Source: Melieria omissa
Taxonomy: Eukaryota; Arthropoda; Insecta; Diptera; Ulidiidae
Direction: 5' to 3'
NCBI GenBank assembly: GCA_963971225.1
Contig: OZ020267.1
Span: forward strand, 30,631,298-30,695,297
Length of the DNA stretch: 64,000 nucleotides
The first letter of the stretch is position 1, and each line of letters starts with the position of its first letter. The translations under genes and the position numbers were made by a program. Positions 48,110 to 59,981 of the stretch are shown in pieces. Below the pieces are notes generated by a model that made no database searches, was not told the DNA's origin, and saw only the letters and a list, made by a program, of their open reading frames with translations.

Positions 48110-51100
48110 CTAAAATTCAAAGCAAAAAAAAATTTATAAATACAAAATGCCATCATTAAGTTTTCAACTCGTTAACCCATTTAACCTTTACCCTTAACCC
48201 TTAGACCATTTAATATTTATAAAACAAAAATGCAGTTTCAACTCACCAGTTTCATAATCAGCCATCGTTTCCTCCTGGAAGTCCTCATATACGCTGGGCC
48301 GGAACTTCTTCTCCAGACCGTACGAGAAGAAGCGGAACAAACATTCGAGCCCGTATCGGAAGCCGTTACTCGCATCCTCGAGCGCCAGTGTGCGGAATTC
48401 GTTATACATTGTCTTGTTGAAGTTCTCGCGCAGGAAGAACGACCAGAAGCGATAGAGCGTGTTCATCTCCTGCGACTGGCCGAAGCCCAGGCGACGACGC
48501 TCCTTCAGACAGCGCGAGTGGTACTTGTGGTAGGCCTGTTGCGTAAAGTTGTTCTCCTTGAGCAGCGAGTGCGACGGATGCTGAAAGACGGGCAGTGACT
48601 GCGGCACCGACGACCCATAGGACGAGGTCGTTGGCGAGGTGCCCGCCGATGAGCCCATCGACGTGGTGCGCGGTCGGTGTTCGACCGAGTCGAGCAGCCA
48701 ACCGACGTGCGCCTCTACCGGCGGATTGGCCGAGTGGCGTGTCTTGCGTTTGCGCGGGGTACGTGGATCGATCGAGTGTGTATTGGGCGCCGCGTAGAAG
48801 CGAGCGCGTCGCGACTTTGTCGTCGAGTTGAGTGTCGAGTTCATGGTGTTGTTCAGAGTGGATTCCTCGTCGTCGTAGGCGGGCGGCGGTGGTGGCGGCG
48901 GCTGCTGCGCGTATGTGCGTTGCGCTCGAGTGCCGCCGGCCAGCTTCTCAAAGTCCTCCTGCGAGATGACATTGACGGTGCGATAGGCATTGGCAACGTT
49001 CGACGTGGTCCACAAATCCTCCTCGTAGTTGGCGAGGCCGTCGTTGATGACGTTCTCGAGGTCTTGGGTGATCTTGGTGCGGGAGGTGTAGTCGGCGGTG
49101 CGATCGTAGCCTTCGTGCTTGGGCGCGCGTTGCACCTGCGCCACAATCAGCAACTTGTTGATGTCGCGGTCAGCAAACTCGTAGTCAGATTCGTCGTCGT
49201 CAGAGTAGTTCTCGGTGAAATTGTTAATGCGTCCGGTGGCAGGAATGGGGTCCATGAGCTCCTCATCGAATTGGAAGTCTAATTCTTCCTTTTCGATGGT
49301 CGCTGCGGAATGGGCGGGCTGAGCTGGTGGCGCAGTAGCTGTTTTGGATGAGGTGGTAGAGGTGGTGGTGGCGTTGGCGTTCGATGTGGCGGAAGCGTTC
49401 GATGTGGTTAATGTTGTTGTTTGGTTTGTTGCGGTGAGTTTTGTATCGGTTTTGTTTGTGGATGATGATTTGGATGAGGCAGAGGTGGCGGTGTTTTTAT
49501 TGTTGTTGTTGTTGTTATTGGTAGCGAGGAGCGATTGTTGTGAGGGCGTTTGTTGTTGTGTCGAGTTTTGATTGGAAGATTTAGTATCTTTTAAAGCATT
49601 TGATTTTGAGCGTCTCTTTACCTCTTTCCACATGCCCTCAGTGTCGGCCGCGTCGCCCGCGGTGGCAACGGCGGCTGCGACAGTGATAGTGGCCGCTGTG
49701 TCGCCAACGCTTGTCGCTTTGCTTTGCTCGTCCTTGGAGTGCTGTTTCGCTGCAGCGTCGCTGCCACGCTTCTCCGGAGTCGACGTTGACTTTGGCACGG
49801 GCACTTGCGACTTTTTCGGCGATTGCACATGTGACTGATTGGCTTTCGCTTCGACCGCAGACTTCACACTCTCAGCGAGTCCGCTCAGATGGTCCGCCAG
49901 CTCGGCCACCGCACCGACCATGCTGTCCATTTTCTGCTGCTCCACCTTCTGTGTCAATGCACTGATCGAATTGGACGATTTGGCTGTGGGCGCAGGTGTC
50001 TGTTTCACCTGCTGCATCAGCAGCGAAGACACCAGATTGTGTGAGTTGCGCGGCACAGGCGGCGGCGGAATGCTGCTCAGCGGCTTCGTCGCCATCGGTG
50101 AGGTAAGTATGGGTAGCAAAGGCACTTCGGGTACAAAGGGTGCGGCTGTGGCGGAGATAGTCGACGTCACCGCTGGCGACGCCTTCGATGCTTTCTCATT
50201 GCCATCGGCCGTAGTTTGAGTCTCTGTATTTGGCGCGGTGGGCGCGACACTGGCGCCACCCTCCGCAGCTTTGGCTGCGGTAGTCTTTGGCGCAGTGTCG
50301 CCTACTTTCTCGGACGACTGATCCTTGTCATCAGCTTCGGTGGCTATGTCCACCGCCGCCTGCACTGGCGTCGTCGTCTCGAGCACGTCTTTTATGGGCC
50401 AGATTGTCGGATCTGTCTTGGTGCGTACTTTGTAGCCCTCGAGAAGCTCCAGCTTCTCGGACTCCTTGATAGCAGTGATAATCAAGGCCACGTCGGTAGT
50501 CAACGCTAAAACGCGATGAAACGAGGCTATCAAAGTCACTGGGATGCAACCCTCGGCGTCCATTTTGCGGCGCAAGAAGAAATCGCCAGTAAGATTTTCG
50601 ACGCTGAAGTAATATTCACTACAAAGACAACAAGCAGCACAAAAACAGTTTGTAATTAGTAAAATGAAATAATCTTTAAATAAGCTTTAAAGAAATATAA
50701 AATAATGACTACTCACACTTGTTTCTTAATGGCCTCCTTGACGCTTTGTGCGTCCATTTCAATGTAGGCCGCTGGCACTGGGCCATAATAGTGCGTGCCC
50801 ATGAGCACAAAGGACTGTTCTGCACCGGCTGCGTCCGCCGGCAAATAGCTAGCGTACTCGCCATTGACTAACAGATGGCGTGGTATGCGATTTGACGCAC
50901 GACCTGGTCCCGGTCTTGCGAATCCACCGCGGCCCTGTCGGCCGCCGCGGTAGGCCGTGCGGAAGCGCCGCTGCGGACGCGCTGACCTTTCGTAGTCACG
51001 ATCGGCGCCGCGTTCGGGGCCGCTGCCGCTACGCCAGGAATCAATGCGCTCAGCAGTGCCGGCAGTTGGCGGCTTACTGCGCTCGCGCGCTTCGCCATTG

Positions 51101-52905
51101 TCGCCGGCTCCATAGCCGCCTGTGGGCACATGGCCATTGTTGCTGCCGGCATATGAGCGCCGTTCGGTGCGTTCGCTGCTGTAGTGGCCGCCGCCGCTGC
51201 TGCCGCCAGCATCGCGACCAGCGGAGCGGTCCTGGTAGCGCGAAGAGTGGACTCGGCGCGTGGTGCGTCCAATGGGCTTTGGTCGGCTGGTCTTTGCCAG
51301 ATCGATTTGCAGAGGGCGCCACTTGTGCTTGGGAATTTTCTTATTGATGCCATTTGAGCTTGAGGTTGGACCGCTGCTGCTGCCGGCTGCACTTGGGGCA
51401 GCTGTAGCTGCAGCAGGGGCGCTGCCGCTGCCATCGTGACCGGGTTGCGCAGATTTGTTGTCATTCTGTGGCTGTGCGGCCTGACTGGGGGACAACTGTT
51501 TTGTGGTGGCGTTTGCCGATGTGTTTGCGGTAGTAGTGTTGTTGTTGTTGTTGTTGCTGCTAGATGCACTACTAACTGAACCTTCAGTGGCAGTAGTACT
51601 GGCTGTAGCTGCTGTTGTTGTTACTGTAGTTCCTGCTACAACTGTGGCTGCTGGGGTCTGAGACTGAGTGGCAGCTGTGCTGGCGTTCGATTCGTCCTTG
51701 TTGTTGCGTTGTTGCTTGTTTTTCGATGCACGTTTCGATTCGTTGTTTGTGGACTTGCCACCAATGAGCATAGGCCAATCGCCAACGTTGCTAAAATCGC
51801 TAGCCTGCAACGAAGAGAAAGCAGGTGAAATTTCAGTAAAGGGTGCAATGCACTTTCGGCAATGCTAACGCAACTCACCTTCTGATTGACTTTCTTCTTA
51901 TTGTTTACAACTGCAGTGGGCGCATCAGCCTTTGGCACAACTACAATAAAGACGACAAAATAAAAGTGGAAATTAATTTAAATGTCAAAATATATACAAA
52001 CAAATTAAAAAGGCACTTGGCAAAAATAAACATTGAAAGCGGAATTCAAGACATTTACAATGGTAAACAAACAAAGCAACATGAGGCACAGCCAACAGGA
52101 TGCGGCGAATTTGACTTGAAAGACGAGGTTGTTGACTTAGGTCGCTGCCAACAAGTCAACAAAGAGTGAAATATTGACAGCAAAACACAGTTCAGACTTT
52201 TCCGCAATATCAAAATTTGCCATTTGCCGATTGGCTGCGGGCATGAATTTTTCAATTTTGGCCAAGTTAAAAAACTTTGTATGTGTAGGTAGGCAAAAAT
52301 AAAACGCCGCTTCACAAAAACAAAGTCGTAAATCAAACGAAAAGGTAGAGAAACAGCCAAAGCTACAAAAGCTTCAAACTGGTTTCAAGTCCGCAATCGC
52401 AACCAACAACACGCGGCCATTTATTAAGACGCAATTTGTGCAAACTAAATGGAATGAAAAGGGGACAATGTGGAAAAAAAGATATCATGCAAAGCAAAAA
52501 GCGAAAAAAAGGGAACAACTGGAATGGTTGCTGCGTTGTTGAATTTGGTGCTGAAGAGATTTGCTCTTCTCTGAGAACTCTACAAGCTACCAAAACAACA
52601 ACTACAATCAACAAGTATGTAGAGTACAAGTAAAACTCACCAACGATGGTTGGCTCGGTGGTTGAATTTGCGACTGTTGTTGTTGTAGTGGCTACTGGTG
52701 CTGCAGCTGCTACTGCTGTTGTTGCTGCTGCTGTTGTTGCTGCTGCTGCTGCTGATGTGGCTGTTGTTGGTTTGGGCGAAGTTGCTGCTGGTTGTAGCTT
52801 ATTTTGATTGCTTTTTATATTGTTGTTGTTGTTGTTGTTATTAATATTCTGTGCGCTACTGCTGGTGGTAGTGTTGTTGACAACTTGCGGCTGCTTTTGT
52901 TGTTG

Positions 52906-52947
<42 letters not shown>

Positions 52948-53043
52948 TTGTTGTTGTTGTTGTTGAGTCGGCTGTTTGGGCTGCAAGACACGTTTGTCTA
53001 ATGGCGACGAACCGGTTTTAGGACTCGAAGACTGCTTGGAAAT
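47274..53043 (-). CDS. larp: La-related protein 1 (Larp), five coding exons, start exon missing
   Basis: Cytoplasmic RNA-binding protein. LARP1 proteins bind poly(A)-binding protein and, through DM15, the cap-proximal end of TOP-type mRNAs, controlling their translation and stability. Coding exons on the minus strand are 53043-52641, 51940-51879, 51804-50717, 50618-48247 and 48109-47274. All four junctions use GT/AG and keep frame (phases 1, 0, 2, 1), giving 1586 codons plus TAA. In order the protein has a Q-rich N-terminal tract, Ala/Thr/Asn/Gln-rich low complexity, an Arg/Gly-rich segment, the La motif (about codons 510-590, with [20 protein letters not shown] and [12 protein letters not shown]), a long disordered linker containing the acidic FQFDEEL motif, the DM15 region (about 1195-1350, with [29 protein letters not shown] and [12 protein letters not shown]), and a Q/A-rich tail. 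The first visible exon starts in phase 0 after a strong acceptor, so the initiating exon is upstream. Length is near the roughly 1.5-1.7 thousand residues of fly Larp. Confidence 0.95.
48247..50618 (-). CDS. larp: larp coding exon D, La motif to DM15 repeats
   Basis: This is the largest exon (2372 nt). It starts after acceptor TTTGTAG with [20 protein letters not shown], the core of the La motif. It runs through a long linker rich in Ser, Thr, Ala and Asn, with homopolymer-like Asn and Pro stretches, and then into DM15 repeats A, B and most of C. It ends at DYET-G with donor ACTG|GTGAGT. Several long plus-strand reading frames over this exon are antisense shadows of its GC-rich codons. Confidence 0.95.
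50717..51804 (-). CDS. larp: larp coding exon C, RG-rich region and start of La motif
   Basis: The exon reads from [13 protein letters not shown] after a TTGCAG acceptor, through Thr/Asn/Ser-rich and Arg/Gly-rich sequence, to EAIKKQV at donor AAGT|GTGAGT. The conserved [10 protein letters not shown] and [13 protein letters not shown] segments are typical of the part just before the La motif in insect LARP1. The intron that follows is 98 bp and splits the La motif just before EYYFS. Confidence 0.93.
51879..51940 (-). CDS. larp: larp coding exon B, 62-nt microexon
   Basis: This short exon encodes [20 protein letters not shown], preceded by two bases that complete the split valine codon of exon A. 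It has a TTGTAG acceptor and an AAG|GTGAGT donor. It is flanked by a 700-bp intron (51941-52640) and a 74-bp intron (51805-51878). Its size keeps the reading frame exactly, which supports it as real. Confidence 0.85.
52641..53043 (-). CDS. larp: larp coding exon A (first one visible), poly-Gln
   Basis: The exon begins after a pyrimidine-rich acceptor ending TTACAG (53044-53049) and ends at donor G|GTGAGT (52635-52640). It reads [11 protein letters not shown] and continues into a run of about 24 Gln codons (CAG/CAA mixture, about 52900-52965), then Asn-, Ala- and Thr-rich sequence ending TEPTIV. The upstream methionine that appears in this frame at 53076 lies in the intron, before the acceptor. 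It is therefore probably not the start. Confidence 0.8.
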
Positions 53044-56000
53044 CTGTAAGAAATGAAGAGAAAAAAAGGTGAGCATAAGAATTTGACTGGTTTTTTATTG
53101 TTGTGGAAAGGTATAATAAAGAATAAGAGGTAAATGTGATAAATAAATGTGCTTGATAGAAAATGAGTAGAGAAAGGCGGCATATGGGTCTTTAAAATGT
53201 GAGGAGGACCGCTTTGAAGTAATATATTCTAAAAGTTTATTAGCACCGCAAGTAACTGAGATATTCACTTCATTAACATTCAAATAAATGAAGCAGAAAT
53301 ATGGAAAGTTTCCAGTTCTATAAAAGCATTTAGCAAGTCAATTAACAGAGTGAGAGACTGAAGTGTGATCACTTATCATATTTATTTAAAAATGTACTTC
53401 TTTTTATAACTTTCATACTTTTCAATAGTTTCGTTAACTCTTTCGCTATTTTGCTGCCGTATGGCACATGCAACTTTGCGGACGTCTGCATCCTTTATGG
53501 AACATTTGTTCATTCGTCCTTAGAATAGTTTGAAGTTTTAGGAAAAATACGAAATTAATAAACTGAATATTTAAGTTTCAAGAAATGAAGTATACACGTG
53601 TTTTTAATAGTATATCTTGACTTAGTAAAGGAAGAAGACGCAGAAAAAATTAGACAACTTTTTTCATTTGACGTTTTCTTTCAATGTAGATCCTTTTTTT
53701 TTGTAATTTTGGCTAAAGTAAATGAAGAAATATTCAAATTTAGCAAAAGGGTTAAAAGAACGAAAACCTTATTTCTTACTTGCATAACTATTATTATATT
53801 TCTCCATCATTCTCAATTTACATTCAACCAACAGGCTCAACAACTCAATTGCCCAGACACAATTGTGTACAGTCAATTGGTTTCCTTCTCGACTGGAGAC
53901 ACAAATTGATTACTATTTATAAACTTGCATAAAAAGTCTACATTTCTGCTTCAAGATACATAAATTACTTGCGATCGCTTGTCTGCGTTTTTATTAATAA
54001 ACTTTTTATATTTTGTGTAGATTCTGCCAAAGACCCTGAGCAGCGCTACAGGCATCTGCCATCATAAAAATACGGAATCACGTCAGAGAAAGTCTCCTAC
54101 TGCTCTGCATCCTGCCTTGTATTCCCCGAAGCTATTTTGAGTTTGAGGTGGCTACATGATGCGTCGAGAGCGGCCGCCGCAACATCCGTGCGCACGCTTC
54201 CACACCCACGCGCGAACACGCGTCCGGGGCGTGATGCGCCCTAACCTGAATTTTGCAGCACACTGTGTGTGTTGGTAGCGTGTGGAAAATGACTCGCACA
54301 TCCACCAAGTGCCCCCAACCAAAAACTTAAAAAATTATATCAACGACGCATAGCAATTACAAATACACAATCTGTTTCAAATTTTACCTTTTTTTTCTAC
54401 TTGTTCAATTTAAATTAATTCCTCTGTAGTTTTAAACTTTTTTTGATGCTTTTTCTCTGCGTTCAAGGCAATTTTATTGATTTATTTGAGGCGTTGCTTT
54501 TCACTGTGGTACGTCAAGTACAAAGCGAAGAGATGTTTTTCGCTTATTTCAATTAATTAATTGAAAAATCACACGCACACACGTCGTGCACAAAGTCAAA
54601 TTCAGCTCGAAATTGAAAAATGTGTGTCCTCAATTGCTGTGAACAAACACACTTTGCTCTTATTAATCTCAAGTGTGCGGCAACTGTTATCAGTTGATGT
54701 TGTTTTTTTTCTGTCTTGGCTATCTTATCGCCTTTTCTAAAATTAACTTTTAACACTTTTATCGCGTTTATACACTTTAGTACTTTTTAATTGCTCTTTA
54801 GATAAGATGTCCTTTTATGGCTGATAGATAATTTTCTTCAAATTGTAGAAAACACTTTAAATATTCAACAATTGAAATTTTACTTTAGGTTTGGTTGCTC
54901 CCAAAATGACGAGCGTCTTGTTCAGTGGTTCAAGAAGTTCTGATTCGGTGCCGAGTCGCGCAAGCGATGAAAACAACTTTGCCAGGCGGCGTCTACGTGA
55001 GCAACGAAGCGCTCGACAAAAACACAAAAATCGAAAAACAACAGCCGCATACAAAAGCAACAACAATAACAACATTGGCAACAAAAACAATAAAGATAAC
55101 GCAGCACACATGCAGAGTATTCGTCTCGCAATCCATCGATTCATTTGTCCGTCCGTCCGCACACGCCAAGGCGAGGCGAATGTTTGGCGATAGTCGGCCG
55201 TATCGGTTCGAGAAAGAGAGCGCAAACGACGAAGGCAATGCGGCGAATCGCCCCCCATGGCCCGGGCCAGTGGAGTACGAACGCGCAGGGCCACAAAGTG
55301 TGCAACTGCAGTCACACCATGTTGGAATATGCGTTTCATGCGCATTTGGAGACTTGAAGTTGGCCAGCGGCTGTTTTGTTGTTATTGCAGTGAGTCACGT
55401 AAACGGCACAAATAAACAGAAAAGTACGCATTTGGAGAGTTGACGAGTGCATGTAGAGAAAACGACGACAGCGTGGTTTTGGGCGGATTCAGCGCGCGTA
55501 CGCAACACTAAAGGCAACAGTAAACAAAATGGCCATATGAAAACAAAAAATAAAAAACAACAACAATGCAATACGACACAACAAAACAAAACAAGCCAGG
55601 CAGCAGCAGCAGCAGCAGCAACAACAGCTGTGTAGTATACGGCAGAAACACAACAAACAAACGTGTGCGTTTCGGCACGTAGGCCAGAGTTGAGACAACA
55701 CACAACAGTAAATAATACACAACAGCAGCGGCATTAGCACTTCCAGTACACAACAAGTACTGGAACAGCGGCGCCCAACAACAACCACCAACCAACCAAA
55801 CCTATTGGCAACTCGTGGTAGAACAGCTCGCGACACGAGAATTTGTCAAGGCAACAAATTAGGAAGGCACTAAATTGCTTTGGCATTGAACGACAACAAA
55901 ATAGAAAAAAAAATAGAATACATCTCTCAGCAAACAGGGTTAGAAAAACAAATAGTAAGCCCACCTAGAGTTATGACTGGCCTCCAGATGGCTTATCAGT

Positions 56001-56479
56001 GGCAAATAATGGCAACTCGAACATGGTGTTTCCTCAGATGAGCACGTACGCCCAATACCGATGAGCAATCGAAGCCAAAAACCATGTGGAAACTTGTTGT
56101 TTACTAGAAAATTGCACTTGTTATTGATTTTGATAATTTGAAACCGAAAGATGAGTACGTGCGCGTGGAAGCTGCTGCCAAACGAGGTCGGTCATTAAAC
56201 CGCATGCTCGGAGCATCTGACTGTGTTACTGCGACTGTTCGACGCGACAGTTGCACAAAGCTAACGGTGTTTGAACAAGCTGAACTTGGCACAAGACCGC
56301 CATTGAAACATAAATATTTGGTCAATTTTTGCATATAAAGTAATAGTGGCCCAAAGAAGCCGACCATTCTTTACATTGGATTAACAAAAAAAAGTAATTT
56401 TTGACTATTTAATGTTAAATTAAACCCCCTTTTTTATACAACAAATGAACTTTACTCAATGATATATTTTCCAAGGCCC
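53044..56479. other. DNA 5' of the first visible larp exon; likely intron/leader
   Basis: The missing first exon(s) of larp should lie here or further right. No methionine-plus-donor combination compatible with the phase-0 entry of exon A was convincing. The part 54890-55800 is rich in AAC/CAA/CAG triplets on the plus strand (for example 55558-55630), a texture of fly untranslated leaders, but on the strand opposite to larp. GC-rich unique sequence is at 54140-54300. Confidence 0.4.
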
Positions 56480-57003
56480 TTTTGCCATCTCTCTGGAAAC
56501 TCTTACGTTTCATACTGATAGAACTTCTGATCCTTCTCAGCAAAAACCTGAACCAAGTACAATTTCAAGGCATCATCGTTAGTGATTCAAAGAGTGTTGC
56601 AAATCTTGGAATAAATGGTAATCTTTCTTTGGAAACTCTTAAATTTCATACTGATAGAACTTCTGACCTTTCTCAGCAAAAAACTAAACCAAGTATGATT
56701 TCAGTGGCTAATCGTTAGTGAATATTTAACTTTTCAGAGTTTTGCAAATCTTGGAATAAATGGTAATCAGCAAAATAAATGAACCAACTACGATTTCAAG
56801 GCATCATCGTTAGTGATTCAAAGAGTGTTGCAAATCTTGGATTTATTCCAATCTTTCTCTGGAGACTCTTAAATTTCATACTGATGGAACTTCTGATCTT
56901 TCTCAGCAAAAAAAACTGAACCAAGTATGATTTCAGTGGCTAATCGTTAGTGAAAGTTTGACTATTCAAAGAGTGTTGCAAATTTTGAAATAAATGGTAA
57001 TTT
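56480..57003 (+). repeat. Tandem array with alternating dimer structure
   Basis: Four units (start about 56480, 56621, 56766 short, 56851) share ctctggaaactctt, aatttcatactgatagaact, tctgatctttctcagcaaaa and gttgcaaatcttggaataaa. Units 1 and 3 carry atttcaaggcatcatcgtta; units 2 and 4 carry atttcagtggctaatcgtta. Confidence 0.85.
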
Positions 57004-57568
57004 GATTTCAAGGTGAGATCAATTCCCAAACTCCAATTATTTGCAACAAATAACCAAAGATGGCCAACTCTGACTGTTTTTCTTTGATTGGCTTCCTAGT
57101 TTCATTAGTTGTTGACAGTAAACAACTGAATTTATTTGCTTCCGCGAAAGCAGCTCGACGTACACAACTCCTTTGTTGTCAGAAAAAATTTACATGATGA
57201 TCTTTTATTGATACAATTCAGGTTTCAATCTGGTTTCTACCTTTCGATTGAAGTTATTGTAAACAAATCATTACTCATCAAAAAAGATCAACTTAATTCA
57301 ATTTGAAATGCATAGCGGAAACATTGATGCGTTAAGTGAATCGCTTTCAACTGGTGCGGAATACAAATATCGAGTTAATTTATGAGTCCAAGACTTTTGA
57401 TTGTGATTTTCAACTATTGTGTGTGATACTTTAAATCTTTCTACCATCTCTCGCACAACTAATTACTAAAGTTTTTGATTAGATCGTTAAAAACTTCAAT
57501 AAGAAGACTAAAGCGTTATCTTTAAGTGAAAAAAATTAAAAATATAAATTAAAAAAAGAATCTAAACT
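57004..57568. other. Non-coding DNA
   Basis: AT-rich sequence without a recognised gene or repeat. Confidence 0.4.
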
Positions 57569-57792
57569 GAAAGAAAACGTCAAATTTAAACATTTGTCTG
57601 CTTCTTCTTCCTTTACTATGTCAAGATATACTATTAAAAAAACGTGTACTTAGTTTATTAATTTCGTATATTTCCTAAAACTTCAAACTATTCTAAGGAC
57701 CAATAAAAAATGTATTCCTGAAACCATAGAGGGTTCAGACGTTCACAAAGTAGCATGTTGCCATATGGCAACAAAATAGTGAAAAGGTTAAG
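57569..57792 (+). repeat. Dispersed repeat, copy 2
   Basis: Same family as 24712-24968, about 33 kb away in the same orientation, with a short deletion after aaaaaaacgtgta. It keeps the palindrome GTTGCCATATGGCAAC (57757-57772) and ends gaaaaggttaag. Confidence 0.85.
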
Positions 57793-58350
57793 CAATTATT
57801 ACTATAAACTTTCTCTTATCTGTGGATAGGAAGATAGATGTTTTTGTTGTTATAATGCACTGAAAACAGCCACGATCTATTGTGCCCCCTACTGCTAACA
57901 GTAAGAAAACATGCCTAGACACACCGTCCTAATGAAGTTTAGTAACTCACGAGGGTTCAGAGAAGAAATAAAACAAAAACGCCGAAATTGGGCGCCATTT
58001 GGATCCAAAGTAAACTAAAAGTGGCAGCTATCAAATGTCAAAAGGAAACAATTTAAACCTTAACAGAATTGCTTCAGTAAACATAGATTCGAATTTAGCT
58101 AGAAATGATAGGCTATCCCCCATTCGAATAGAATTTTGAGACATTTGCCTTATTGAGAACCCAAGGCTTCCAAGAGGACCTAATAAGGGAGCAACTAATA
58201 ATGAGTCTTGATCAATTTAAAGGTTTCGACTGGTTAAAAATAAAACAAAAATCCACTAATACTGATGGCCCACAAGCTAAAAGCTTTCCGATTTGATATT
58301 TAAAACAATACAAGAGTTGATAGGAAAACTTTGGCTTTTACTTGATATCT
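57793..58350. other. Non-coding DNA
   Basis: No gene recognised. Confidence 0.4.
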
Positions 58351-58775
58351 AGTCGGGCTGGATAGTCCAGCAGGTAGTGAGCTGACTTCTCATACCAGAG
58401 GCCCTAGGTTCGATTCCTAATTTGGGCTGAAGAAACAATCATCTACTTCTATCGCTATCCACATGAAGCAGATGAGAATTACAAGAATCTTGTTGTGTAC
58501 ACAATTCAAAAACGGGTGAAATATGTGGTATCACTATGGGTAAGAAAACCACCCGAGAGCATCACGAGAATGGCACTGGACTGGAACCCGCAAGGAAGTA
58601 GAAGTCACGGTCGACCAAAAAACACCTGAAGAAGGTCGACCCTACGCGAACTAGCCTCCGTCATCACCACATGGGACGGCGTGAAAACAACAGCCCCCAT
58701 GGAAGAGTCTTGTTGAGGACCTATGCTCCAGTGAGAAGTGAACAAGGAATAAAAGAAATTAAAAAAAATTCGTCT
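58351..58775 (+). mobile_element. tRNA-derived SINE with LINE-like 3' tail
   Basis: The head contains a Pol III A box (TAGTCCAGCAGG, 58363-58374) and a perfect B box (GGTTCGATTCC, 58407-58417) in tRNA-like spacing. The body runs to about 58555. The tail 58561-58755 keeps a LINE reading frame: ITRMALDWNPQGSRSHGRPK, NT, stop, RRST, LRELASVITTWDGVKT and TAPMEESC. This is the GRPxxTWRR-type C-terminal end of CR1/RTE-like reverse transcriptases with three stops in frame. It ends in an A-rich run. Such tails let a SINE be copied by a partner LINE. It may instead be a chance fusion of a SINE and a LINE end. Confidence 0.75.
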
Positions 58776-59981
58776 CACAATATCTAACCTAACCTACTTG
58801 ATATGAAAATTAATTCCTTCTTCTAACTAAAATTGTACACTCATTTGTTTCCCCAACTTTTAAATTTATTTTTTGGTTCCTATACACGTTGCCCCCTTAG
58901 AATATTTGCCGCTACTTTCATAACTAATTAAAGACTTTTCTGCCCATCCACCACCACTACATGTTCCATTTTTGTGCACCCATCTGCTCACTCTCTCTCC
59001 TTCCCCTAACCTCGTTTTTCAATAACGCATTCCGCTACTCTTACCCAATCTTTCACAGGCCAAGCCACACCCTGAAACGTGCCCAGCCGAATGTTCTTGC
59101 TTGCTGACGTTTCTGCCTGCACTCCAGATAACCTTCAGCTACATTTCAGCGACCTTACGAAATCTCATCACCTTCACCGTCGGCGATTAGTCACAACATT
59201 TCGTGTTAGAAGCCAATAAAAATGAAATATTTTCGGAATATTGTTGAAACCAACACTGAAAACAATGGTTTTCCTTTTTGCAATCATTTATATTAAAGTG
59301 TGAAAATTGTAATTGTAATGCATTGCTCAACTCAAGTAGCTAAATGTGAATGCATTATTAAAAAACTAAGGTCTGCTGCATTCCACAGTGCAGCAGAAAC
59401 CTTACACTTGTCGCACAATCAAACAAAAAACCATATAAACCGCTTTGCAAATTGTAATAGCAAAAATTTGCTGACTCTATGCAAAAACTATATAAATAAA
59501 AACTGTAAACAAAACACACCTAAAGTACATTTGAGGTGCTTCGCAGCAGAATTACAATTGGAAAACAATGAAATGCTAATTTCCTTGCGGACATGCCCAC
59601 TGCATGGCAAATAGAAACATGGACATGCAATACTTTGTTAGCAGCGATTGCGGCGTTACAGCTAATTAAGCTCCAACAATTCAAAACCAACAAAGTGATA
59701 AGAAGCGCTGCTAAAAATACATTTCCATTACAGTGCAATTACAAGTGATTACTCGATCGCGGACCGGATCGCCTGATCGCACACAATATGCTATGCAAAC
59801 TTATTAGAAAAATTTCAGTGCACAAAAGAGCAAATGTTGCTGCTCGAGTTTGCTCGAGTGCGATCACGTTTACTGCGCGTGATTGCGATAAGGCGTCGAG
59901 TGTTTGATCGCAATTCAAGCTACATCAGCAAAATTGTTGTTGTCGTATTGATCTTTTAACCTGCTGTGAATTGATAACACG
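58776..59981. other. Low-copy non-coding island
   Basis: No supported protein gene. The 104-codon frame at 59300-59614 and its antisense are unrecognised. The part 59752-59915 is unusually rich in GATCGC/GCGATC words. It precedes the small frame at 59982. Confidence 0.4.

Noticed and set aside
48677..50509. Plus-strand frames of 78-201 codons over larp
   Set aside because: They lie antisense to the well-supported larp exons C and D and result from GC-rich codons; no recognisable domain.
50868..51569. Second minus-strand frame of 233 codons in larp exon C
   Set aside because: It overlaps the true larp frame in another phase; repeats of CAG/CAA and GCN codons keep it open.
53041..53076. Methionine upstream of larp exon A as the gene start
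   Set aside because: A strong polypyrimidine tract and TTACAG acceptor at 53044-53049 separate it from the conserved reading, so it is intronic.
54921..54960. Plus-strand promoter (TTCAGTGG initiator) near 54921
   Set aside because: The initiator-like word lacks a TATA box or a convincing downstream promoter element and there is no downstream gene.
54857..55443. Frames of 162 (minus) and 172 (plus) codons as first exon of larp or of another gene
   Set aside because: Composition follows CAA/GTT triplets, there is no family similarity, and the only donor-like site (AAA|GTAAAA near 54888) is weak. The location of the first exon was left open.
58351..58425. Functional tRNA gene at the SINE head
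   Set aside because: Only the A and B boxes fit; acceptor and anticodon arms do not form a proper cloverleaf.
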